A stretch of DNA of 5,142 nt from Alphaproteobacteria bacterium (lineage in GTDB: Bacteria; Pseudomonadota; Alphaproteobacteria; Sphingomonadales; Sphingomonadaceae), in NCBI GenBank assembly GCA_028293005.1, contig JAQGLH010000214.1, positions 1 to 5,142 of the forward strand. Direction: 5' to 3'. The notes under the pieces were generated by a model, which was given only the letters and a program-made list of their open reading frames with translations, did no database searches and was not told where the DNA came from. Both the position numbers and the translations under genes were made by a program. Shown here piece after piece: positions 1-4,767 of the stretch. Each line of letters begins with the position of its first letter. The first letter of the stretch is position 1.

Positions 1-29
1 GGCCCCGCTCGATCTCCCGATTTGACCAT
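1..29 (-). CDS. Possible 5' end of a divergent gene cut by the window edge
   Basis: On the minus strand an open frame starts with ATG at 29-27 and runs off the left edge, reading M-V-K-S-G-D-R-A-G. An in-frame ATG also exists at 41-39. Nine codons cannot identify a protein. No clear Shine-Dalgarno sequence precedes either ATG. The idea rests mainly on context: in alphaproteobacteria a DUF721/DciA-like gene is often found beside mutY, which is knowledge recalled and not seen here. If real, the two start codons would be only about 26 bases apart, leaving almost no room for separate promoters. This is a weak call. Confidence 0.25.
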
Positions 30-55
30 CGCGCGCAACATGGCATAGCCGGGCC

Positions 56-1165
56 ATGGCAGTCGATGCTCCAAATGCGATTTTGCGCTGGTACGACGCT
101 CATAAGAGAAGACTTCCCTGGCGCGCCGAGGCCGGCGCGGCATCGGACCCGTATCGGGTCTGGCTGTCCGAGATCATGCTCCAGCAGACGACCGTCGCCG
201 CGGTGCGTCCCTATTTCGAAAAATTCCTCGCGCGCTGGCCCAATGTCGCGGCGCTCGCGCAGGCCGACGAGGCGGAGGTGATGGCCGCCTGGGCGGGTCT
301 TGGCTATTATGCCCGAGCGCGCAATCTGATCGCCTGCGCGCGCAAGGTCGCCGCGATCGGCGGCTTTCCCGATAACGAGGATTCGCTGCGCGCGCTCCCG
401 GGCATCGGCCGCTACACCGCCGCTGCGATCGCGGCGATCGCATTCGGGCGACGCGCGGTGGTGGTCGACGGCAATGTCGAGCGGATCGTCGCGCGCTTGT
501 TCGCGGTCGAGCAGCCGCTGCCCGCCGCCCGCCGTACGCTTTGCGATCTCGCCGCGACGCTGACGCCGGCACGAAGGAACGGCGACTTTGCGCAGGCGAT
601 GATGGATCTCGGCGCGACGATCTGCACGCCGCGCAACCCGGCGTGCAGCCTCTGTCCCCTGTTCGAACCCTGCGCGGCCCGGCAGCGGGGCGCCCAGGCG
701 GAGTTTCCGGTCAAGGCCGCCAAGGCGCCCAAGCCGCGCCGTCAGGGCGTTGCTTATTGGCTGCAGCACGACGATCACGTGCTGCTCGTGCGCCGACCGG
801 CGCGCGGCATGCTCGGCGGGATGATGGCGCTACCGAGCGCCGCCTGGGCCGACGCGCCCGGCCAAAAGAATGCGAGCCCTCACAATTTGGACGGCGAGAT
901 TTTGGTCGCTGACGATTTGGTCGACAGGGGCCCCAGCCTTGGGGGCGCCGCGGCCGCGTGGTGCGAGGCGGGCAGCGTCGAGCATGTCTTCACCCATTTT
1001 GCGCTGACGATGCGGCTGCTCTGCGCCAGGGCCGAGCGCCGCCCTCACCGCGACGTCTCGCAAGGCGAGGTCTGGTGGCCTGCGGACCGGATCGGAGAGG
1101 CTGGCCTTCCCAGCCTGTTCGCCAAGCTGGCGGAGCGCGGCCTGGCCTGGCAGAACGGGGTATAA
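56..1165 (+). CDS. mutY: A/G-specific adenine DNA glycosylase MutY
   Basis: MutY removes adenine mispaired with 8-oxoguanine, starting base excision repair and preventing G:C to T:A transversions. The 369-residue product is close to the usual length (E. coli about 350). The N-terminal glycosylase domain has the W-L-S-E-I-M-L-Q-Q-T motif with the catalytic Glu at 39. A helix-hairpin-helix L-P-G-I-G-R lies at 114-119, and the catalytic Asp is at 138 in V-D-G-N-V. A [4Fe-4S] cluster loop uses Cys190, Cys197, Cys200 and Cys206 (C-X6-C-X2-C-X5-C). Residues from about 229 form the Nudix-like 8-oxoG recognition domain, with L-G-G-M-M-A-L-P near 253-260 and the F-T-H-F element at 312-315. ATG at 56 is the only reasonable start, because an in-frame stop lies at 23-25 and no other start codon falls between. 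No strong ribosome-binding site is visible. The gene leads directly into nudC. Confidence 0.97.
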   Translation: MAVDAPNAILRWYDAHKRRLPWRAEAGAASDPYRVWLSEIMLQQTTVAAVRPYFEKFLARWPNVAALAQADEAEVMAAWAGLGYYARARNLIACARKVAAIGGFPDNEDSLRALPGIGRYTAAAIAAIAFGRRAVVVDGNVERIVARLFAVEQPLPAARRTLCDLAATLTPARRNGDFAQAMMDLGATICTPRNPACSLCPLFEPCAARQRGAQAEFPVKAAKAPKPRRQGVAYWLQHDDHVLLVRRPARGMLGGMMALPSAAWADAPGQKNASPHNLDGEILVADDLVDRGPSLGGAAAAWCEAGSVEHVFTHFALTMRLLCARAERRPHRDVSQGEVWWPADRIGEAGLPSLFAKLAERGLAWQNGV

Positions 1166-1179
1166 GGGACGACAGCATG
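1163..1179 (+). promoter_or_regulatory. nudC ribosome-binding site overlapping the mutY stop codon
   Basis: The mutY stop TAA (1163-1165) runs into GGGA, so A-A-G-G-G-A (1164-1169) is a good Shine-Dalgarno sequence seven bases before the nudC ATG at 1177. This fixes the nudC start, since the open frame itself extends further upstream through mutY. Ribosomes ending on mutY would stop on the nudC binding site, so translational coupling is a reasonable inference. Confidence 0.7.
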
Positions 1180-2070
1180 AATTCACCGGGTTTCACCGCA
1201 TCGACGATCGACCGTGCCGACAATCTTCGCCTGATGCCCGACAAGATCGCGGCGCTGGCGGCATCGCCACAGGCGCGCCTGATGCGGCTGAAGGAAATCG
1301 AGCCGGAGTTCACGCCCGACGGACGCTTGAGCTGGATTTCGCCGATCGAAACTGCGGACATGAGCGCGCTGGTCTTCCTCGGCATCGACGGCGAGATCCC
1401 GCTGTTCGCGCCGCTCGGCCAGAGCGATGGCATGGCTTCGGCGATCTCACGCTGGACGATGCTCGATGCGATGGCGCCTGAGGACGCCGCGCTGTGGGCC
1501 GCCGCGCGGAGCCTGATCCTGTGGCACAACCGCCACGGCTTTTGCAGCAATTGCGGCGCGGTCACGGTACCGTTCCGGGCGGGCTGGGGTCGCAGATGCG
1601 CGGCCTGCGTCACCGATCATTTCCCCAGAGTCGACCCGGTCGTGATCATGCTTCCCGAATATCAGGGCAAGGTGCTCGTCGGGCGCCAGCCGCAATTTCC
1701 GCCGCGCCGCTATTCGGCGCTCGCCGGCTTCATCGAGCCGGGCGAGTCGATCGAGGGCGCGGTCGCGCGCGAGATCTTGGAAGAAGCGGGAATCAAGGTG
1801 TCGGAGGTCCGCTATGTCGGCAGCCAGCCGTGGCCCTTCCCGAGCACGTTGATGATGGCCTGCCTCGCCACGGCCGCCTCCGACGAGATCCTGCTCGACA
1901 CGACCGAGCTCGAGGATGCGATGTGGGTCGACGCCGGCCAGGTCGAAGCGGCGCTCGCCGGCGACGAGGATGCGCCATTCATCGCGCCGCCGTCGTTCGC
2001 GATCGCGCACAGCCTGCTCGTGCAGTGGCTCGAGGAGGCGCGCGGCCGCGGCGATCCCGGCTCGTCCTGA
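1177..2070 (+). CDS. nudC: NAD(+)/NADH pyrophosphatase NudC (Nudix hydrolase)
   Basis: NudC hydrolyses NADH or NAD+ to NMN(H) and AMP. In E. coli the same enzyme also removes NAD caps from RNA 5' ends; that is family knowledge and not shown here. The 297-residue protein has the full NudC layout. A variable N-terminal domain covers about 1-115. A zinc ribbon follows with Cys123, Cys126, Cys141 and Cys144. The Nudix fold starts near 150 and carries a complete Nudix box at 184-206 (G184, E190, R198, E199, E202, E203, G205). The NudC-specific S-Q-P-W-P-F-P-S signature at 216-223 separates it from other Nudix hydrolases. It is somewhat longer than E. coli NudC (about 257), mostly at the N terminus. 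ATG 1177 was chosen because of its ribosome-binding site; longer in-frame versions would run through mutY. It lies 11 bases after mutY and is probably cotranscribed with it. Confidence 0.96.
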   Translation: MNSPGFTASTIDRADNLRLMPDKIAALAASPQARLMRLKEIEPEFTPDGRLSWISPIETADMSALVFLGIDGEIPLFAPLGQSDGMASAISRWTMLDAMAPEDAALWAAARSLILWHNRHGFCSNCGAVTVPFRAGWGRRCAACVTDHFPRVDPVVIMLPEYQGKVLVGRQPQFPPRRYSALAGFIEPGESIEGAVAREILEEAGIKVSEVRYVGSQPWPFPSTLMMACLATAASDEILLDTTELEDAMWVDAGQVEAALAGDEDAPFIAPPSFAIAHSLLVQWLEEARGRGDPGSS

Positions 2071-2089
2071 TCGCGCCCGCCTGATTTTG

Positions 2090-2127
2090 GCGGCCGGCGT
2101 CGGCCGCTTGCGGCGCGCGTGCGCCGC
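2090..2127 (+). terminator. Two adjacent GC-rich hairpins after nudC (possible terminator)
   Basis: GCGGCC (2090-2095) pairs with GGCCGC (2102-2107) across a six-base loop. GCGGCGC (2110-2116) pairs with GCGCCGC (2121-2127) across the four-base loop GCGT. They begin 20 bases after the nudC stop and precede the cytochrome gene by about 80 bases. Neither is followed by a T-run, so this is not a classical intrinsic terminator. It could pause transcription or protect the 3' end of the mutY-nudC message. Short GC hairpins arise often by chance in such DNA, so the functional call is weak. Confidence 0.3.
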
Positions 2128-2191
2128 GCCTAAAGGGAGCGCCAAATCTTGGCCACCTGCGCCCGCTCATCTGCGGCAGCGTCGCTTTTTC

Positions 2192-2196
2192 GGAGG
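2192..2196 (+). promoter_or_regulatory. Ribosome-binding site of the cytochrome c gene
   Basis: GGAGG lies 11 bases before the ATG at 2208, a slightly long spacing. It supports that start. The rest of the 137-base gap 2071-2207 holds the two hairpins described separately and no convincing promoter. Confidence 0.6.
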
Positions 2197-2207
2197 TTTT
2201 TGACGGC

Positions 2208-2900
2208 ATGGACGATCGGAGTAACACGATTGCAGGCTGGGTGCTCGGCGCCGGAATCGTCGCGCTCGGCGCATCGATCGTCACCGGCGAATGGTTCCAC
2301 GCCGAGCGGCCCGAGAAAATGGGCTATCCGATCGAAGGCGTCGAGGTCGAAAGCAAGGGCGGCGCCGCCGCCGAGCAGCCGATCGCCTTCTATCTCGCCG
2401 CTGCCGATCCCGCGCAGGGCGAGCAGGTCTTCAAGAAATGCGCGACCTGCCACAATGCGACCAAGGGCGGCGCGAACCAGCTCGGGCCGAATTTGTGGGG
2501 AGCCATCGGCAAGCCGCACGGCCATGTCCCGGGCTTTGCTTATTCGGACGCGCTCAAGTCCAAGCCCGGCGTGTGGGATTGGGAAAGCTTGAGCGCCTGG
2601 CTCAAGTCGCCCAAGGCTTACGCCCCGGGCACCAAGATGACCTTCGCGGGCCTCTCCAAGCCCGAAGATCGCGCCAACGTGATCGCTTACCTGAACAAGC
2701 AGAGCGACAGCCCGCTGCCGCTGCCCACGGCACCGGCCACTCCGGCTGCTGCCGCCGCGGAGGCGTCCGACGCCCCGGCCGCTGCCGAAAAGGCCGAGAA
2801 CGAGCCCATCCTCAACGAAGCCCAGGCCGCTCGCACCAAGGTGGGTGGCGAAGGCGCCCCGACCGTTGCGGGCCGCGCCGAGCAGACCAAGATCAAATAA
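2208..2900 (+). CDS. Membrane-anchored cytochrome c (class I, CycM/c552-like)
   Basis: This is a 230-residue monohaem cytochrome c held in the inner membrane with its haem domain in the periplasm. Relatives such as Bradyrhizobium CycM carry electrons from the bc1 complex to an aa3 oxidase; that role here is inference. Residues 10-27 form one hydrophobic helix with no obvious cleavage site, so it probably stays as an anchor. A linker covers about 28-65. The haem site C-A-T-C-H is at 78-82, with His82 as one axial ligand, and Met144 in P-G-T-K-M is the likely second. L-G-P-N-L at 92-96 and the closing helix around 152-163 (ending in V-I-A-Y-L) fit the fold. Past residue 166 there is an odd Pro/Ala/Glu-rich tail to about 200, then a charged stretch ending in K-I-K; this lies outside the cytochrome domain. 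It starts 137 bases after nudC and converges on the LOG gene. Confidence 0.93.
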   Translation: MDDRSNTIAGWVLGAGIVALGASIVTGEWFHAERPEKMGYPIEGVEVESKGGAAAEQPIAFYLAAADPAQGEQVFKKCATCHNATKGGANQLGPNLWGAIGKPHGHVPGFAYSDALKSKPGVWDWESLSAWLKSPKAYAPGTKMTFAGLSKPEDRANVIAYLNKQSDSPLPLPTAPATPAAAAAEASDAPAAAEKAENEPILNEAQAARTKVGGEGAPTVAGRAEQTKIK

Positions 2901-3006
2901 GCGGCAGGATTCGAGCCGGCCCGCTCCGTCGCTCGTCACGATCGTTGGGCCCAGTCACGCTTGCACCTCGGCCTTCGCGCCGTGACGTCCGCTGATCGCC
3001 TGTACC

Positions 3007-3024
3007 GGCGGGAAGCGCTCCGCC
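3007..3024 (-). terminator. Weak hairpin directly after the LOG gene
   Basis: GGCGG (3007-3011) pairs with CCGCC (3020-3024) around an eight-base loop containing AGCGCT. It abuts the stop codon of the minus-strand LOG gene. There is no T-run on either side. The rest of the convergent gap 2901-3024 holds only a loose GTCACG (2954-2959) / CGTGAC (2981-2986) inverted repeat with a 21-base loop. Some termination between the converging genes is expected, but the sequence shows only this weak candidate. Confidence 0.22.
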
Positions 3025-3903
3025 TCAGCAGCCGAGCGGAGAATCGCTGTCGGCATAATGCGCGCAGACATGCGCCCATGCTTCGTCGGCGGTCTCGACG
3101 AAGCTGAACAATTCCAGGTCGTTCGGGGAGATCGTCCCTTCCTCGACCAAAGCTTCAAAATTGATGACCCGGTTCCAGTAATCGGCGCCGAAGAACAGGA
3201 TCGGCACCGGCTTGACCTTGCCGGTCTGGATCAACGTCAGCAGCTCGAACGCTTCATCGAACGTGCCGAACCCTCCCGGAAAGACCGCCACCGCGCGGGC
3301 GCGGATCAGGAAGTGCATCTTGCGTAGCGCGAAATAATGGAACTGGAAGCTCAGTGACGGCGTGACATAGGCGTTGGGCAGCTGCTCGAACGGAAGCACG
3401 ATGTTGAGGCCGATCGAATCCGCGCCCTCGTCGACCGCGCCGCGATTCGCGGCTTCCATGATCGATGGACCACCGCCCGAACAGACCACGAAATGCTGCT
3501 TGCCCTCAGCGTCGCGCCCGACCCGGCTTGCGAGCCGCGCCAGATTGCGCGCCTCGTCGTAATAATGCGACTTGGCCTTGAGCCGCTCGGCGATCCGCCG
3601 CTGGTTGTCGGTTGCCGCATTCTGGATCAGCGCGTCGGCCTTCGAGGGCTCGGGAATACGAGCCGAGCCGTAGAAGACGAAGGTCGAGGCTATGTCGGCT
3701 TCATCGAGCAAAAGCTGCGGCTTGAGCAATTCGAGCTGGAAACGGACCGGGCGGAGATCCTGGCGCAGCAGGAACTCCATATCCTGGAAGGCGAGGCGAT
3801 AGGCGGGATCCTCGGTTTGCGGGCTCGACGTCTGCTGCCGCGCCACCTCGGCTTCGACGCGCGCGGGGGAGAATACGCTCTCGGGCGGAATCGGGTCGGT
3901 CAT
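3025..3903 (-). CDS. LOG family protein (TIGR00730-type Rossmann fold, putative nucleoside 5'-monophosphate phosphoribohydrolase)
   Basis: LOG proteins cleave nucleoside 5'-monophosphates, including cytokinin riboside monophosphates in plants and some bacteria, to free base and ribose 5-phosphate. They were long mislabelled lysine decarboxylases. The 292-residue protein has the key signature P-G-G-F-G-T-F-D-E at 209-217 and, ahead of it, R-K-M-H (194-197). Earlier are the Rossmann F-Y-G-S-A-R-I-P (77-84) and S-G-G-G-P-S-I-M-E (142-150). An N-terminal extension of about 70 residues makes it longer than the short LOG enzymes of about 190 residues. The substrate cannot be read from the sequence. 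The open frame continues 51 codons upstream into the extensin gene, but ATG 3903 is preferred because TAAGGG precedes it by seven bases and because the upstream part overlaps a real gene in another frame. It is the second gene of a minus-strand pair. Confidence 0.93.
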   Translation of the reverse strand: MTDPIPPESVFSPARVEAEVARQQTSSPQTEDPAYRLAFQDMEFLLRQDLRPVRFQLELLKPQLLLDEADIASTFVFYGSARIPEPSKADALIQNAATDNQRRIAERLKAKSHYYDEARNLARLASRVGRDAEGKQHFVVCSGGGPSIMEAANRGAVDEGADSIGLNIVLPFEQLPNAYVTPSLSFQFHYFALRKMHFLIRARAVAVFPGGFGTFDEAFELLTLIQTGKVKPVPILFFGADYWNRVINFEALVEEGTISPNDLELFSFVETADEAWAHVCAHYADSDSPLGC

Positions 3904-3916
3904 GCGGCTGCCCTTA
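3901..3916 (-). promoter_or_regulatory. LOG gene ribosome-binding site overlapping the extensin-family stop codon
   Basis: Read on the minus strand, the stop TAA of the upstream gene (3916-3914) is followed by GGG, giving TAAGGG at 3916-3911, seven bases before the ATG at 3903. This decides the LOG start and suggests coupled translation. The arrangement repeats the one at the mutY-nudC junction. Confidence 0.65.
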
Positions 3917-4570
3917 CCGGCAATAGGGCCCCGCGCCCATGTCGAAATGGAAGTGGTCGCGGTGAAGCGCGTTGGCGTCGGGGCCGAGCGCAACCTTGAA
4001 CCGGCGGCAGCCCGCTTGATGCACCGCGCGAAGGAATTTCTGGACGTCGCCGTCACCGCCCTTCCAGCCGTCGCGCACCGTCACGCGGCGGCCGTCGGCG
4101 AGCACGAACGCGCCGATGTCGACCGCATTCGCCCGGCCGTGCTCGCTCAGCCGCCCACCCACCTGGCTGTTGACCGAGCGGCAGCTATAGGTGCCGAAGC
4201 TCTCGATCCGCGTCACGCTGGTGCCGAGCCAGGCCCGCGCCGCCGGTTGCACGGCCTCGCGCGCCCACAAGGCGAAGCTGTGCGCCAGCTCGCACCGCAT
4301 CGCGCCGAGATTGGTGACCGGAGTGCCGATGTCGAGCAATTGGACGCTGCCGGTCGCGCTGCAGCCGCTCGCAAAGGTGCGGTCTGCAAGCTTCCTGTAG
4401 CCGATGCGATCGCGCGACAGATCGGCGAGGCATTGCAAGGTCGCCGCGCTCGATGGGGCGGCCGCGGTAACGCCGGGCCGCGGCGCAGGGCGATCGGCGG
4501 AGCGGCGTCCGGATGAAGGTATGCAAGCCGCGAGCAGCAGAAGCGCTGCCAGAAACAAACAGTTACGCAC
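3914..4570 (-). CDS. Extensin family lipoprotein (extensin-like C-terminal domain)
   Basis: This is a predicted 218-residue envelope lipoprotein of the bacterial extensin-like domain family (PF06904), a family of uncertain activity whose core resembles zinc D-Ala-D-Ala peptidases. With the GTG start at 4570, residues 2-3 are R-N, residues 4-15 are hydrophobic, and L-A-A-C forms a lipobox with the lipidated Cys at 16. A Pro/Ala/Ser-rich linker follows to about residue 43. The domain has L-S-E-H (141-144), Asp151 in A-V-D-I, and H-F-H at 206-208; H144, D151 and a histidine of H-F-H are the likely metal ligands by analogy. Cysteines at 47, 70, 93, 130, 188 and 217 suggest disulfides, as expected outside the cytoplasm. 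The open frame reaches an ATG at 4651, and a TTG lies at 4591, but those put 7 to 27 residues ahead of the signal peptide. GTG is therefore preferred, although its upstream G-run is a poor ribosome-binding site. It is followed ten bases later by the LOG gene. Confidence 0.88.
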   Translation of the reverse strand: MRNCLFLAALLLLAACIPSSGRRSADRPAPRPGVTAAAPSSAATLQCLADLSRDRIGYRKLADRTFASGCSATGSVQLLDIGTPVTNLGAMRCELAHSFALWAREAVQPAARAWLGTSVTRIESFGTYSCRSVNSQVGGRLSEHGRANAVDIGAFVLADGRRVTVRDGWKGGDGDVQKFLRAVHQAGCRRFKVALGPDANALHRDHFHFDMGAGPYCR

Positions 4571-4589
4571 TGGCCCCCCAATCTCGCGC

Positions 4590-4618
4590 AAGCTGCCCCG
4601 GTTGCGGTAATGGGTCAA
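4590..4618 (-). promoter_or_regulatory. Candidate promoter for the extensin-LOG pair
   Basis: On the minus strand TTGACC (4618-4613) resembles a -35 box. Seventeen bases later CAGCTT (4595-4590) is a poor -10. This would place the transcription start about 14 bases before the GTG at 4570. The -35 is good and the -10 is weak, so this is only a candidate. Confidence 0.25.
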
Positions 4619-4679
4619 GGCCGCGGCGTTGCGGATCGGCGCGCGACGCACAGGTCATGGAGAAATGCGGGACTTGTTG

Positions 4680-4705
4680 TTGACAGCCGCGATTGCGGCT
4701 CTAAG
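4680..4705 (+). promoter_or_regulatory. Predicted serC promoter (alphaproteobacterial housekeeping type)
   Basis: TTGACAG (4680-4686) is a near-perfect -35 box. After 11 bases GCTCTAAG (4698-4705) resembles the Caulobacter-type -10 consensus GCTANAWC, with mismatches at the fourth and last positions. That consensus uses a 10-14 base gap, and this fits. The transcription start would fall near 4710-4712, exactly where the first leader hairpin begins. A perfect inverted repeat fills the spacer (listed separately). Confidence 0.5.
4685..4700 (+). repeat. Perfect inverted repeat inside the serC promoter
   Basis: AGCCGC (4685-4690) and GCGGCT (4695-4700) form a perfect 6-bp inverted repeat around GATT, placed between and overlapping the predicted -35 and -10 boxes. 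Being upstream of the predicted transcription start, it would act as DNA, for example as an operator for a dimeric regulator, and not as part of the leader RNA. Chance is possible in GC-rich sequence. Confidence 0.4.
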
Positions 4706-4709
4706 GCCT

Positions 4710-4767
4710 GCGCCGGGCCACGCCGTCCCAACGCGGCGCGTGCTCTCTGCGAGGAGAGTTGCAAAAG
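4710..4767 (+). promoter_or_regulatory. serC leader-like RNA with Shine-Dalgarno-sequestering hairpin
   Basis: Two hairpins fill the predicted 5' untranslated region of serC. The first pairs GCGCCG (4710-4715) with CGGCGC (4734-4739); further pairing inside its 18-base loop is possible. The second pairs CTCTC (4743-4747) with GAGAG (4754-4758). A T-G wobble (4748/4753) closes a GCGA tetraloop of the stable GNRA class. The ribosome-binding bases GAGGAG (4751-4756) lie in the loop and 3' arm of this hairpin, so folding would hide them. A serC leader motif is known in alphaproteobacteria upstream of serC-serA, and its last stem overlaps the serC ribosome-binding site. Position and layout match that description; identity to the family model was not tested. 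Confidence 0.6.

Larger units (their letters stand above)
4571..4767. other. Divergent intergenic region between the extensin-family gene and serC
   Basis: These 197 bases separate the minus-strand extensin-LOG pair from serC. The right part (4680-4767) is accounted for by the serC promoter, its inverted repeat and the leader. The left part holds only the weak candidate promoter for the extensin gene. Between about 4619 and 4679 I see no gene, RNA or clear regulatory site. Confidence 0.7.

Noticed and set aside
1447..2145. 232-codon minus-strand open frame opposite nudC
   Set aside because: It is antisense to an unmistakable Nudix enzyme, and its Arg/Ala-rich product has no motif. It is a shadow of codon bias.
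2149..2207. Alternative TTG-started small frame and a TTGGCC promoter-like box before the cytochrome gene
   Set aside because: The frame runs out of phase into the cytochrome gene with no conserved content, and no acceptable -10 box follows TTGGCC at usual spacing.
2130..2939. Long open frame of 269 codons on the minus strand opposite the cytochrome gene
   Set aside because: It lies antisense to a clear cytochrome c, has a composition typical of GC-rich antisense frames (rich in Gly, Arg, Leu and Ala), and shows no recognisable motif or ribosome-binding site.
2954..2986. GTCACG / CGTGAC inverted repeat between the converging genes
   Set aside because: The loop is 21 bases, the stem only 6 bp, with no T-run. 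GTCACG also occurs nearby at 2935-2940, so chance is likely.
3904..4056. 51-codon upstream extension of the LOG reading frame
   Set aside because: It overlaps the extensin-family gene in another frame, looks like a frame shadow, and ATG 3903 has a good ribosome-binding site.
3902..4516. 204-codon plus-strand open frame opposite the extensin-family gene
   Set aside because: It is antisense to a gene with a lipobox, conserved cysteines and metal-ligand motifs. The frame has no family features.
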